This document shows positions 14,283-21,845 of a DNA stretch of 21,847 bases, in pieces. The notes under the pieces are model-generated. The model was given only the letters and a program-made list of their open reading frames with translations, did no database searches and was not told the DNA's origin. Position 1 is the stretch's first letter, and the number at the start of each line of letters is the position of its first letter. Made by a program: the position numbers and the translations under genes. This DNA is from JAVBMB01 sp031552995 (GTDB lineage Bacteria; Bacillota; Clostridia; Oscillospirales; Butyricicoccaceae), in contig JAVBMB010000047.1 in assembly GCA_031552995.1 (NCBI GenBank), forward strand, positions 1 to 21,847, read 5' to 3'.

Positions 14283-16207
14283 TGAGCAGGGAAGACGGAA
14301 AGCAGGCACAGCGGCACCGGCCGCGCGGCCCGATGATCGGAGGCCCGGGCATGGCAATGGGCCCGGGGGAAAAAGCCAAGGATTTTAAAGGCGCCATAAA
14401 AAAGCTGATTAATTATCTGGGCAAATACAAAATCAATGTCCTGATTGTGATGATATTCGCAATCAGTTCGACAGTGTTCGCGATATACGGCCCAAAGGTC
14501 CTCGCCTGCGCAATCGATACGCTGACGAACGGTATAATCGCCTCGGCCACCGGCACGGGCGCCATAGATTTCGATTCAATCCTCGGGACGCTGCTCTTCC
14601 TTGGCGGGCTGTATCTCATCAGCGCGGCGTTCTCATACATCCAGGGCTGGATAATGAGCGGAGTCACAAACAAAGTGACATACCGTTTGCGTCAGGATAT
14701 ATCGAAGAAGTTTCACAAGCTGCCGCTTAAATATTTCGAGAGCACAAGCCAGGGCGACATCATATCCCGCGTGACAAATGACGTCGACACAATCAACGCA
14801 ACGCTGAGTCAGAACATTGTGCAGCTGATAACGTCGATAACTTCGCTTATAGGCGTGCTGATTATGATGCTTAGCATCAACGTCGTGATGACGATAGTCA
14901 CAGTGCTCGTCGTGCCGCTGTCGGCAATATTTACGATGAGCATCGTAAAGCGCTCGCAAAAGTTCTTCGCTGCCCAGCAGGAGCTGCTGGGGCAGGTCAA
15001 CGGCCACGCCGAAGAGACATACGGCGGCCAGCTCGTCATAAGGGCGTTTCGCAACGAGGATAAGCGCATAAGCACGTTTACCGACATCAACGGCAAGCTG
15101 TACAGCACGGCGTGGAAGGCTCAGTTCCTGTCGGGGCTTGTTATGCCGATCGTCAACCTCATAGGCAATATCGGCTATGTGCTGACCTGCGTTATGGGCG
15201 CATATTTTGTTGGCAGGGGAAGCATGACGCTGGGCAACATTCAGGCGTTTATCCAGTATGTGAGGTCGTTTAACCAGCCGATAGCGCAGATTGCGAATAT
15301 CACAAACACGCTTCAGCAGACGGCAGCCGCCGCCGAGAGGGTGTTCGAGTTTCTCGGCGAGCCGGAGGAAGTGCCCGAGGATGAAAACCCTGTGACCGTT
15401 ATAGAAAACGAAGACGGCACGCAGAGCCTTGTCTACCGCAACGAAAAAGGAGAGACACGCACCCACCCATTCCTCGGCAATATCGAGTTTGTCAATGTCA
15501 GCTTTGGCTACGACCCCGGCAAAGAGGTTATACACAATTTCTCGGCGTTTGTCAGCGCGGGGCAGCGCGTAGCCATTGTCGGGCACACCGGCGCCGGGAA
15601 AACGACAATAGTCAAGCTGCTTATGCGGTTTTACGATGTTGACAGCGGCCAGATTCTGATAGACGGCATCGACATCCGCAGGTTCACGCGTTCCAGCCTG
15701 CGCAGCCTGTTCGGCATGGTGCTGCAGGATACATGGCTGTATAACGACACTATATCGGAAAACATCCGCTACGGCCGCAGAGATGCCGCAATTGACGAGG
15801 TTATGACGGCGTCGAAGGCGGCGCAGGTCGACCATTTTGTGCGCACGCTGCCGGGTGGGTATGATGTCGTTATCGACGAGGAATCGAGTAACATTTCGGC
15901 CGGGCAGAAGCAGCTTTTGACAATCGCCAGGGCAATTCTGGCAGACCCGCAGGTTTTGATACTCGACGAGGCAACATCCAGCGTCGACACGAAAACCGAG
16001 ATTGATATCCAGCGCGCTATGGGCAACCTGATGCGCGGCCGCACAAGCTTTATCATCGCCCACAGGCTTAGTACGATACGTGACTGCGAGCTGATACTGA
16101 TGATGCGGGACGGCGATATTGTCGAGCAGGGCAACCATACAACGCTGCTGGCAGAGGGCGGATATTACGCCGAACTCTACAACTCCCAGTTCGAACAAGC
16201 GGGCTGA
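14282..16207 (+). CDS. ABC exporter half-transporter, catalytic subunit
   Basis: Second half-transporter, 641 residues, overlapping the first gene by one base (TAATG) with GGAGGAGG-type Shine-Dalgarno; the two should form a heterodimer. A basic Gly/Met/Pro-rich N-terminal tail of about 35 residues precedes six predicted helices. The ATPase domain has Walker A GHTGAGKTT (434-442), Walker B LILDEATSS with catalytic Glu563, and His594 in IIAHRLST, all canonical. Its signature is NISAGQKQ (537-544) instead of SGGQ, which completes the degenerate site formed with the partner's Walker motifs. A linker before the ATPase domain contains an acidic EEVPEDENPV stretch. Like the partner, an exporter of unknown substrate. 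Confidence 0.95.
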   Translation: MSREDGKQAQRHRPRGPMIGGPGMAMGPGEKAKDFKGAIKKLINYLGKYKINVLIVMIFAISSTVFAIYGPKVLACAIDTLTNGIIASATGTGAIDFDSILGTLLFLGGLYLISAAFSYIQGWIMSGVTNKVTYRLRQDISKKFHKLPLKYFESTSQGDIISRVTNDVDTINATLSQNIVQLITSITSLIGVLIMMLSINVVMTIVTVLVVPLSAIFTMSIVKRSQKFFAAQQELLGQVNGHAEETYGGQLVIRAFRNEDKRISTFTDINGKLYSTAWKAQFLSGLVMPIVNLIGNIGYVLTCVMGAYFVGRGSMTLGNIQAFIQYVRSFNQPIAQIANITNTLQQTAAAAERVFEFLGEPEEVPEDENPVTVIENEDGTQSLVYRNEKGETRTHPFLGNIEFVNVSFGYDPGKEVIHNFSAFVSAGQRVAIVGHTGAGKTTIVKLLMRFYDVDSGQILIDGIDIRRFTRSSLRSLFGMVLQDTWLYNDTISENIRYGRRDAAIDEVMTASKAAQVDHFVRTLPGGYDVVIDEESSNISAGQKQLLTIARAILADPQVLILDEATSSVDTKTEIDIQRAMGNLMRGRTSFIIAHRLSTIRDCELILMMRDGDIVEQGNHTTLLAEGGYYAELYNSQFEQAG

Positions 16208-16223
16208 TTTTTCGCATAATACC

Positions 16224-16250
16224 GTCCCCCCCGCCATTAGCAGGGGGGAC
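16224..16250. repeat. GC-rich hairpin, copy 1 of a paired element
   Basis: GTCCCCCC (16224-16231) pairs with GGGGGGAC (16243-16250) across an 11-nt loop that includes CATTAGC. It has no T tract. The 3' half TTAGCAGGGGGGAC (16237-16250) recurs identically at 16437-16450. Confidence 0.75.
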
Positions 16251-16307
16251 TCAGCTTGTCGAAAAACCCACTACGTTGAGGGTTTTCGGGCAATTTTCAA
16301 TTTTGAT

Positions 16308-16340
16308 AAAAATTCTCGGGAAATGATTTCCGGAATTTTT
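16308..16340 (+). terminator. Candidate terminator of the marR-ABC-ABC operon
   Basis: AAAAATTC (16308-16315) pairs with GAATTTTT (16333-16340), and the inner bases CGGGAAAT and ATTTCCG extend the stem with two bulges, giving a hairpin that ends in TTTTT. It lies about 100 bases after the last ABC stop. The stem is A/T-rich, so strength is uncertain. Confidence 0.45.
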
Positions 16341-16421
16341 GATTATAAGCGGGGGTTTTAGGAACTTTTTAATCACGTTACTTTTCATGCAAAAAACCTG
16401 AACACCTTTCTTTGACAGCCC

Positions 16422-16452
16422 ACGTCCCCTCTGCGCTTAGCAGGGGGGACGT
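16422..16452. repeat. GC-rich hairpin, copy 2 of a paired element
   Basis: ACGTCCCCTCTGC (16422-16434) pairs with GCAGGGGGGACGT (16440-16452), 13 pairs with one G-T and a 5-nt loop GCTTA. The 3' arm repeats copy 1, exactly 200 bases downstream. It ends 15 bases before the promoter of the CapA-like gene. Confidence 0.8.
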
Positions 16453-16467
16453 ATCATTAAGACGGCT

Positions 16468-16496
16468 TTGACAGCGCACCGATTTTTTGCTATTAT
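16468..16496 (+). promoter_or_regulatory. Sigma-A promoter for the CapA-dusB-sigma-anti-sigma operon
   Basis: TTGACA (16468-16473), 17-nt spacer, TATTAT (16491-16496). Start near 16503 gives a leader of about 79 nt. A second TTGACA at 16412-16417 has no matching -10. No ECF-type promoter was recognised upstream of this operon. Confidence 0.8.
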
Positions 16497-16581
16497 CAAT
16501 TCAGGCCTGCGGTGAATATATCACCGACGGAGAACTACACTAAACCATAATCTTGCCATGCAGAAGAAAACCGAGGTCACT

Positions 16582-17808
16582 ATGCAAAAAATAAAATCTC
16601 TGCTATGTATCGCGCTTATAGCGACGCTGCTCGCCGCCTGCACGCCTGTTACGCCGGTTCAGCCGGCAACACAGCCGCCCACCGTTCAGGCTTCGGATAC
16701 GACAACGCAGCCTGCCACTCAGCCTACAACACAGCCTACAACGCAGCCTACTACGGCGCCGCCCCCGCCGATAGAGATACGTATCACCGCCGTCGGCGAC
16801 AACCTGCTTCACAACACCGTGTCGAACTCTGCTAAGACAAAAGCCGGCTTCGATTACAGCCCGATATATCAATATATCAAGCCTCTCAACGACGGCGCCG
16901 ATATCGCGTTTGTCAATCAGGAGGTTATGCTGACAGGCGAGATAAGCGCGTATCCGCTGCTCGCAGCTCCGGCGGAGGCCGCAGACGGCCTCAAATCGGC
17001 CGGGTTCAATGTTATAAACCTCGCCACAAACCACAGTATGGATAAGGGCGCAAAGGACCTGCTCACCTGCCTTAAGAATATAAAGGAGCGTCAGTTCGAC
17101 GCCATGCTCGGCGCGTTCGAGACAGAGGAAGAGGCGAACACTCCGATCATAATCGAAAAACAGGGCATCAAGTTTGGCTTCCTGTCGTACACATACGGAC
17201 TCAACGGCTTTGCGCTACCGTCGGACAAGCCGTGGCTTGTCGCCGCACTGGGCGAGGACTATGCCGCCGCGGACGAGAGAATCCGCCGCGAGACCGAGGC
17301 GCTGCGCCCGCTTTGTGACTATCTCATCGTATCGATGCACTGGGGCGTGGAATATAAGCACACGCCGTCCAAGCGCCAGCAGGAGCAGGCGCAGATACTG
17401 TGCGACGCCGGAGCCGATTTGATTATCGGTACGCATCCCCATGTACTGCAGCCGTTGGAATGGCTGGAGAGTACGGATGGTGCGCATAAGACGGCCTGCG
17501 CCTATTCGCTTGGCAATTTTGTCTCCGGCCAGCACAAGGATGAGACAATGCTTGGCGGTATGCTTGAGGTTGAGCTGACCTTCGAGCCCGGGACGCATGA
17601 GCTGAGCGACGCGTCTGCCGGCATTCGCGGGCTTGTGACGCACTATTCACGCGGCGTGTACGCCGTGTATCCGCTTGATGACTACACAGCAGAGCTTGCA
17701 GCCGAGCACGACATAAAGAAATATGACAAGGCGCTGACGGTCGATTATCTGGGAAATCTTGCGTCGCAGGTCGTCGGCGACGCGCTTATTACAGAGGAAA
17801 CACCGTGA
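16582..17808 (+). CDS. CapA-family lipoprotein (metallophosphatase-like fold)
   Basis: Predicted lipoprotein of 408 residues: signal peptide MQKIKSLLCIALIATLLAAC with lipobox LAAC and lipidated Cys20, then a Thr/Gln/Pro-rich linker (about residues 22-65), then a CapA domain with AVGDNLLHN, DIAFVNQEVMLTGE, NLATNHSMDKG, VSMHWGVEYKH, GADLIIGTHPHVLQPLE and YSLGNFVSGQ. These His/Asp/Asn motifs resemble a calcineurin-like metal site. CapA proteins are tied to poly-gamma-glutamate capsules in bacilli, but no capB or capC is here, so the substrate is unknown. The start at 16582 has GAGGT 7 nt upstream; the in-frame ATG at 16558 has none and would lengthen the signal peptide. Its stop overlaps the dusB GTG. 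Confidence 0.93.
   Translation: MQKIKSLLCIALIATLLAACTPVTPVQPATQPPTVQASDTTTQPATQPTTQPTTQPTTAPPPPIEIRITAVGDNLLHNTVSNSAKTKAGFDYSPIYQYIKPLNDGADIAFVNQEVMLTGEISAYPLLAAPAEAADGLKSAGFNVINLATNHSMDKGAKDLLTCLKNIKERQFDAMLGAFETEEEANTPIIIEKQGIKFGFLSYTYGLNGFALPSDKPWLVAALGEDYAAADERIRRETEALRPLCDYLIVSMHWGVEYKHTPSKRQQEQAQILCDAGADLIIGTHPHVLQPLEWLESTDGAHKTACAYSLGNFVSGQHKDETMLGGMLEVELTFEPGTHELSDASAGIRGLVTHYSRGVYAVYPLDDYTAELAAEHDIKKYDKALTVDYLGNLASQVVGDALITEETP
16705..16752 (+). repeat. 12-bp tandem repeat coding for Thr-Gln-Pro-Thr units
   Basis: Four consecutive 12-base units of the form ACNCAGCCTACA encode TQPA-TQPT-TQPT-TQPT (residues 42-57 of the lipoprotein). Units are in frame, so copy-number change would alter linker length without breaking the gene. 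It spaces the CapA domain from the membrane anchor. Confidence 0.85.
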
Positions 17809-18794
17809 CGGAGTTTTGCGGCATACCGGTCGCGTCAAATATTTTGTTGGCGCCGATGGCCGGGATTACCGACGCCGCGTTTCGGCATATTTGCTCGCGG
17901 CACGGCGCGGCTCTGACGTATACCGAGATGGTCAGCTGCAAGGCTCTTGTCTACGGAGACAAAAAAACGGAGAAGCTGCTGTACGGGCTGCCCGGAAGCG
18001 CCCCATGCATAGCGCAAATATTCGGGTCGGACCCCGATTTCTGCGCGCGAGGCGCGCGGATTGCGCTTGAACTGTCCAATGCTCCGGCGATAGATATAAA
18101 TATGGGGTGCCCGATGCCAAAGATAACATGCAACGGCGAGGGCAGTGCCCTTATGCTTGACAGTGCGCTGGCGTCGCGTGTCATCGAGGCGGTCGTCAAA
18201 GCGGTAAATGTGCCTGTCACTGTCAAGTTCCGCGCCGGATTTTACGAAAATGAGCATACGGCCGTCGAGTTTGCCCGCATGGCGCAGGGCAGCGGCGCGT
18301 CGGCGCTGTGTGTCCACGGCAGGACGCGCGCGCAGATGTACACCGGGACGAGCAGCCGGCGGGTTATCGCCGATGTCAAGCGGGCGGTCAGTATACCTGT
18401 GATAGCCAGCGGCGACGCGCTGTCCGGCGCGCTCTGCGCCGAAATACTCAATCAAACCGGCGCCGACGGCATAATGATAGCGCGCGGCGCGCTGGGATAT
18501 CCGCTGATATTTGCCGACTGCGCCGCCGTGCTCGATGGGAAAGCTCCGCAGCATTCGGCGGATGAGCTGCTCGACGCGCTGGAGCTTCATGCCGTACTTT
18601 CGTGCGATGCCGGCGGCACAATACCCGAGCTTCGCAAGCACGCGCTATGGTATATCCACAGAATATACGGCGCGAAAAAGTTCAAAGACCGGGTGGCGCG
18701 CGTCGTTTCGATGACGCAGCTGAGCTTGTTGATCGACGAAATAAGGGCGGAGGGCCTGCGGCTTAAGCCGACAGCGGGAAGCTTCGCCGTATGA
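17805..18794 (+). CDS. dusB: tRNA-dihydrouridine synthase, DusB-type
   Basis: FMN- and NADPH-dependent enzyme that reduces specific uridines in tRNA to dihydrouridine. The 329-residue TIM-barrel protein has LLAPMAGITDAAFRHICSRH (flavin-binding start), NMGCPMPKITCNGEGSALM with the conserved, presumably catalytic Cys102, VTVKFRAGF, VHGRTRAQMYTG and IARGALGYP. Start is GTG at 17805, overlapping the preceding stop (GTGA) with GAGGAAA as Shine-Dalgarno. The subfamily name rests on overall pattern and Gram-positive context. The sigma gene starts 13 bases after its stop. Confidence 0.96.
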   Translation: MTEFCGIPVASNILLAPMAGITDAAFRHICSRHGAALTYTEMVSCKALVYGDKKTEKLLYGLPGSAPCIAQIFGSDPDFCARGARIALELSNAPAIDINMGCPMPKITCNGEGSALMLDSALASRVIEAVVKAVNVPVTVKFRAGFYENEHTAVEFARMAQGSGASALCVHGRTRAQMYTGTSSRRVIADVKRAVSIPVIASGDALSGALCAEILNQTGADGIMIARGALGYPLIFADCAAVLDGKAPQHSADELLDALELHAVLSCDAGGTIPELRKHALWYIHRIYGAKKFKDRVARVVSMTQLSLLIDEIRAEGLRLKPTAGSFAV

Positions 18795-18807
18795 CGGGGT
18801 GTGTTGC

Positions 18808-19416
18808 ATGGATACCGAGCTGGAGTTGGTCCGGCGCTCGAAAGCGGGGGATGAGCAGGCATTCGAGCAGCTTGTATTAATATACGAGAAGAAGATATAC
18901 AGTATGGGCTTGCGTTATACCGGCAGCTCGCAGGATGCTCTTGACATCTGTCAGGAGGTGTTTTTGCGCCTGTTCAGGTTCATAGGGCAGTTCAACGAAA
19001 ACAGTCGTTTTTCAACATGGGTGTATCGAATCTCGGCAAATGTGTGCAAGGACGCCGTGTCTCACAGACATGCGGACGCTATGCCGCTTGGGCGCGATAC
19101 TGACGACGAGCAGTATTCGATAGAGATATCCGACCTGCGCTACAGCCCGGAAAAACAGTTTGACACTATTGAGCTTCGCGATACGATTGCCGACGGCATA
19201 ATGTCTTTGCCGCAGAAGTACCGCGAAATTGTAATTATGCGCGATATAAACGGCCTTACATACAGCGAAATCGGCGAAGCGCTGAGCATTGAAGAGGGCA
19301 CGGTGAAATCCCGCCTTGCCCGGGCTCGCGAGCAGCTCAGGACGTTTTTAAGCGCAATAGGGAACATTTCGCCCAACTCGCAGTCAAATGGTGTGAAAGG
19401 AGGGCGCGTGAAATGA
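18808..19416 (+). CDS. ECF (extracytoplasmic function) RNA polymerase sigma factor
   Basis: Group 4 sigma factor of 202 residues. Region 2 covers AFEQLVLIYEKKIYSMGLRY to FSTWVYRISANVCKD, with the core-binding and -10-recognising DICQEVFLRLFRFI segment; region 4 covers LPQKYREIVIMRDINGLTYS and IGEALSIEEGTVKSRLARAR, the helix-turn-helix for the -35. Between them is a linker of about 45 residues. The start at 18808 (MDTELELVRRSKAG) has GGGGTG about 6 nt before it; a GTG at 18799 would add three residues with no ribosome site. Its stop overlaps the next ATG by 4 bases. The adjacent membrane anti-sigma factor should hold it inactive until a cell-surface signal. Its regulon cannot be told from the window. 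Confidence 0.95.
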   Translation: MDTELELVRRSKAGDEQAFEQLVLIYEKKIYSMGLRYTGSSQDALDICQEVFLRLFRFIGQFNENSRFSTWVYRISANVCKDAVSHRHADAMPLGRDTDDEQYSIEISDLRYSPEKQFDTIELRDTIADGIMSLPQKYREIVIMRDINGLTYSEIGEALSIEEGTVKSRLARAREQLRTFLSAIGNISPNSQSNGVKGGRVK

Positions 19417-20273
19417 AAAATTGCGAAGATTATATAATTCTTATGAATATGGTCATAGACGGCGAAGCCGGCGATGACGAGCAGAACGAGCTATTGAATC
19501 ATATTGAAAGCTGCGAGAGCTGCAAGATACGTTTTCAGCAGTACTTGTCTGCAGCGGAAGAAATGCGCGCCCTTTCTGAGGAGATAAACCCGCCCGAAGA
19601 ACTGCACAGCGTAATAATGAATGCCGTCAGGCAACCGGCGCGCACTGTGCGCCGCCGTCCGGTGATATATAGATATATCGGGCCAATCGCGGCCTGTGCC
19701 GCAATGCTGACGCTGGCTGTTGCCGCTATCTCGTGGCCGCAGCTTGGCAGGGTAGGCGGGGGAGCGCCGCCGGGTACGACAATTGCTGCGTCGTACGATA
19801 TTGCCGCGACGTGGCAGCAATATGAGACGGAAGACTCGCCTGAGATGGGAATCGGGCAATTCGAAGAGGAGGGCACAACCGGGATATCGCAAAATGACGG
19901 TGATGCGACGCTAAAGTCTAATATGTCTATGGCACAGCTGAAGCCAAACACGGAAAGCCTCATCGACAATATAAGCGGGCTGAATATCTCGGATAAGCTA
20001 TACGAAATCAAAGACATCGGCAGCCTGAACGGATATGCCGCATACTATGTCGCGGTGGGTGAAGGCGAACTGCCGGCATATGCGCTCGAGCTCGCCGCAA
20101 ATGTGCAAATCGAAGCGAACAACTGCCTCGTGCTGGAGAATAACAGCGAAACGGTCGCCGAAGTGCTGTCCGGGCTTAGCGCCGCCGGATATCTCATCCA
20201 AAGGAACATTTCAAACCTGCCGGAGGAGTCTGCCGACTCGACAGAGTGCGTCATACTGATATGTCAGCCATAG
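19413..20273 (+). CDS. Membrane anti-sigma factor with zinc-binding domain
   Basis: 286-residue cognate anti-sigma factor. The N-terminal zinc anti-sigma (ZAS/zf-HC2) domain has Cys4 and His30-x3-Cys34-x2-Cys37 in HIESCESCKIRFQQY. After a basic stretch (VRRRPVIYRY) comes one membrane helix, about residues 89-107 (IGPIAACAAMLTLAVAAI). The remaining roughly 175 residues are predicted outside the membrane: a Gly/Pro and Thr-rich linker, then a folded domain with alternating hydrophobic strands (YAAYYVAVGEGELPAYALEL) that I do not recognise. GGAGGG precedes the ATG, which overlaps the sigma stop (ATGA). This is the standard sigma/anti-sigma layout, so cytoplasmic capture of the sigma factor is the likely role. 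Confidence 0.92.
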   Translation: MKNCEDYIILMNMVIDGEAGDDEQNELLNHIESCESCKIRFQQYLSAAEEMRALSEEINPPEELHSVIMNAVRQPARTVRRRPVIYRYIGPIAACAAMLTLAVAAISWPQLGRVGGGAPPGTTIAASYDIAATWQQYETEDSPEMGIGQFEEEGTTGISQNDGDATLKSNMSMAQLKPNTESLIDNISGLNISDKLYEIKDIGSLNGYAAYYVAVGEGELPAYALELAANVQIEANNCLVLENNSETVAEVLSGLSAAGYLIQRNISNLPEESADSTECVILICQP

Positions 20274-20300
20274 CGGCAGCAACAATTGAAAACGCATCGT

Positions 20301-20329
20301 CGCCCGGGTTTTGCGCCCGGGCGTTTTTT
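20301..20329 (+). terminator. Intrinsic terminator after the anti-sigma gene
   Basis: CGCCCGGG (20301-20308) pairs with CCCGGGCG (20316-20323), 7-nt loop, followed by TTTTTT (20324-20329). Lies 28 bases after the anti-sigma stop and ends the CapA-dusB-sigma-anti-sigma operon. Confidence 0.93.
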
Positions 20330-20331
20330 GC

Positions 20332-20361
20332 GTATTAAACACCTCGGCTCGGCGCATAATA
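20332..20361 (+). promoter_or_regulatory. Candidate sigma-G (forespore) promoter for the GerA-family gene
   Basis: CATAATA (20355-20361) fits the sigma-G -10 pattern CATWHTA in full; GTATT (20332-20336) fits the -35 pattern gHATR at four of five positions, with an 18-nt spacer. Start near 20368 would give a leader of about 23 nt. No sigma-A promoter of similar quality was seen between the terminator and the gene. Consensus taken from Bacillus subtilis. Confidence 0.5.
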
Positions 20362-20390
20362 CATCCATCAAAACGCGGGCGGGTGAAGGA

Positions 20391-21845
20391 ATGGATGATG
20401 AAAAAAAACTATCAACCCAAATCGAGCGCAATATTGAGATGATGAAGGGACGGTTCCCCGGCGACAAGACAATCGTCAGCCGCAGGATTAAGGCGATGGA
20501 CGGCAAGGTAGACTGTTGCCTGTATTTTGTCGACGGCATGGTGGACTCGATGCTGATTAATAAGAGTGTCATCCAGCCTATCGCCGAGATGACCTCGCGA
20601 GTGCGAAAGGGCGCAGAGACGCTTGGCTTTTTGGCCGAGTATGTCATTCAGGCAAACGAGATCAGGTGCAGCGAATCGCCGATCACGATTATTGACGGAC
20701 TGCTGTCCGGAGACTGCATTCTGTTTTGCGACGGCAGCGCCGAGGCAATCATAATTGGCTCAAAGGGTTTTGTAAAGCGCGGTATAACCGAGCCGGACGG
20801 CGAAATAGTGCTAAAAGGCCCACGCGAGGGATTTATAGAGCCGCTTATTCACAACCTGGCTCTGCTTCGCCGCAGGCTGCACACAAGCGATTTGCGCGTT
20901 GAAAGCATTATGCTGGGCGATGTGACGCGTACATCATGCTGCATCGTGTATATTGACGGCGTTGTCGACCGCGACGTGCTGGATGACGTTCGCGGCAGGG
21001 TTAAGGGCATAAAAATTGACGGCATTCTCGATTCGCACTATATCACCGAATTGATAAGCGACTATAAACAGTCGCTCATCAAGACAATCGGCACGACTGA
21101 GCGACCGGACGTAGTGGCGGCGAAGCTGCTCGAAGGACGTGTGGCGATTCTTGTGGATGGCAGCCCTGTGGCGCTTACGCTGCCGTATATATTTATCGAA
21201 AACTTTCACACCCCCGAGGATTTTTATGTCCACCAGAGCTTTGCAAACTTCAACCGGATACTGCGCGTCGTCGGGTTTATCCTGTCGATATCGCTTGTGC
21301 CATGCTATGTCGCGCTGACAACGTTCAATCACGAGTTTTTGCCGACATCACTGCTGCTTTTTATCTCGGTTGTACGCCAAGGGGTCGTGTTGCCGACGAT
21401 AGCTGAAGCGGTGCTTCTGCTGCTGGCGTTCGATATCCTGCGTGAGGCCGGCGCAAGGGCACCCTCTTCATTCGGACAGACACTGTCTATAGTCGGCGGT
21501 ATTGTCGTCGGCCAAGCGGCCGTAGAGGCACGGTTCGTGTCTGCGCCGATGCTTATTATTGTCGCGTTCACCGGCTGTACAGGGCTTGTGATGCCTGAGA
21601 TGAAAAGCGTATCGATATTATATAGGGACTTTTTACTCATCATGGTCATGCTTCTTGGAATACACGGATATCTGCTCGGCGCGGTCGCGTTGCTTGCCGA
21701 GTTATCACAGAAGCGTTCATTCGGCGTCGCAATGATGAGCGGCATGGCGCCGCTGGCGCGCGGCAGCTACGAGGACAGCTACACGCGAGAGACGCTTAGC
21801 TTGATGAAGCACTGGGGGCGTTTTTTATCAAAAAGAAAAGGTTGA
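20391..21845 (+). CDS. GerA-family spore germination protein (GerAA/SpoVAF type)
   Basis: Subunit A of a Ger-type germinant receptor, or the related SpoVAF; inner membrane of the spore. The 484-residue length is normal. The soluble N-terminal half has NIEMMKGRFPGDKTIVSRRI, CCLYFVDGMVD and a second CCIVYIDGVVDRDVLDDVRG repeat. The membrane half (from about residue 290) has the family hallmark VVLPTIAEAVLLLLAFDILR, then EAGARAPSSFGQTLSIVGG and VGQAAVEARFVSAPMLIIVA, then two further hydrophobic segments. ATG at 20391 has GAAGGA abutting it and GGGCGGGTG about 7 nt upstream as a possible ribosome site. The stop lies two bases before the window end; GerB- and GerC-type partners would be expected beyond it. 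GerA versus SpoVAF cannot be settled here. Confidence 0.92.
   Translation: MDDEKKLSTQIERNIEMMKGRFPGDKTIVSRRIKAMDGKVDCCLYFVDGMVDSMLINKSVIQPIAEMTSRVRKGAETLGFLAEYVIQANEIRCSESPITIIDGLLSGDCILFCDGSAEAIIIGSKGFVKRGITEPDGEIVLKGPREGFIEPLIHNLALLRRRLHTSDLRVESIMLGDVTRTSCCIVYIDGVVDRDVLDDVRGRVKGIKIDGILDSHYITELISDYKQSLIKTIGTTERPDVVAAKLLEGRVAILVDGSPVALTLPYIFIENFHTPEDFYVHQSFANFNRILRVVGFILSISLVPCYVALTTFNHEFLPTSLLLFISVVRQGVVLPTIAEAVLLLLAFDILREAGARAPSSFGQTLSIVGGIVVGQAAVEARFVSAPMLIIVAFTGCTGLVMPEMKSVSILYRDFLLIMVMLLGIHGYLLGAVALLAELSQKRSFGVAMMSGMAPLARGSYEDSYTRETLSLMKHWGRFLSKRKG

Larger units (their letters stand above)
16208..16581. other. Non-coding region between the ABC operon and the CapA-like gene
   Basis: About 370 bases without a credible gene. 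It holds two related GC-rich hairpins (16224-16250 and 16422-16452), a small stem AAAACCC/GGGTTTT (16263-16286), an A/T-rich stem that may terminate the ABC operon (16308-16340), and the promoter at 16468-16496. The stretch 16290-16410 is visibly more A/T-rich than the flanking genes. No open frame here has a ribosome binding site or family pattern. Confidence 0.7.

Noticed and set aside
14633..16237. 534-codon minus-strand open frame opposite the second ABC gene
   Set aside because: Fully antisense to a well-supported ABC ATPase, no ribosome site, His/Arg/Cys-rich composition, no motif; a shadow created by codon bias.
16119..16361. 80-codon plus-strand frame spanning the ABC stop and the intergenic hairpin
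   Set aside because: Starts inside the ABC gene in another frame, runs through hairpin 1 and lacks a ribosome site and any protein-family pattern.
16412..16417. TTGACA at 16412 as a second promoter for the CapA operon
   Set aside because: The bases 15-19 nt downstream fall in the GC-rich hairpin and contain no -10-like hexamer.
16224..16452. Possible CRISPR array from the repeated TTAGCAGGGGGGAC
   Set aside because: Only two copies, 200 bases apart, with non-matching flanks and no cas genes; spacing and number do not fit a CRISPR array.
16582..17808. Poly-gamma-glutamate capsule locus based on the CapA-like protein
   Set aside because: No CapB ligase or CapC membrane partner nearby, and CapA-domain lipoproteins are widespread without capsules.
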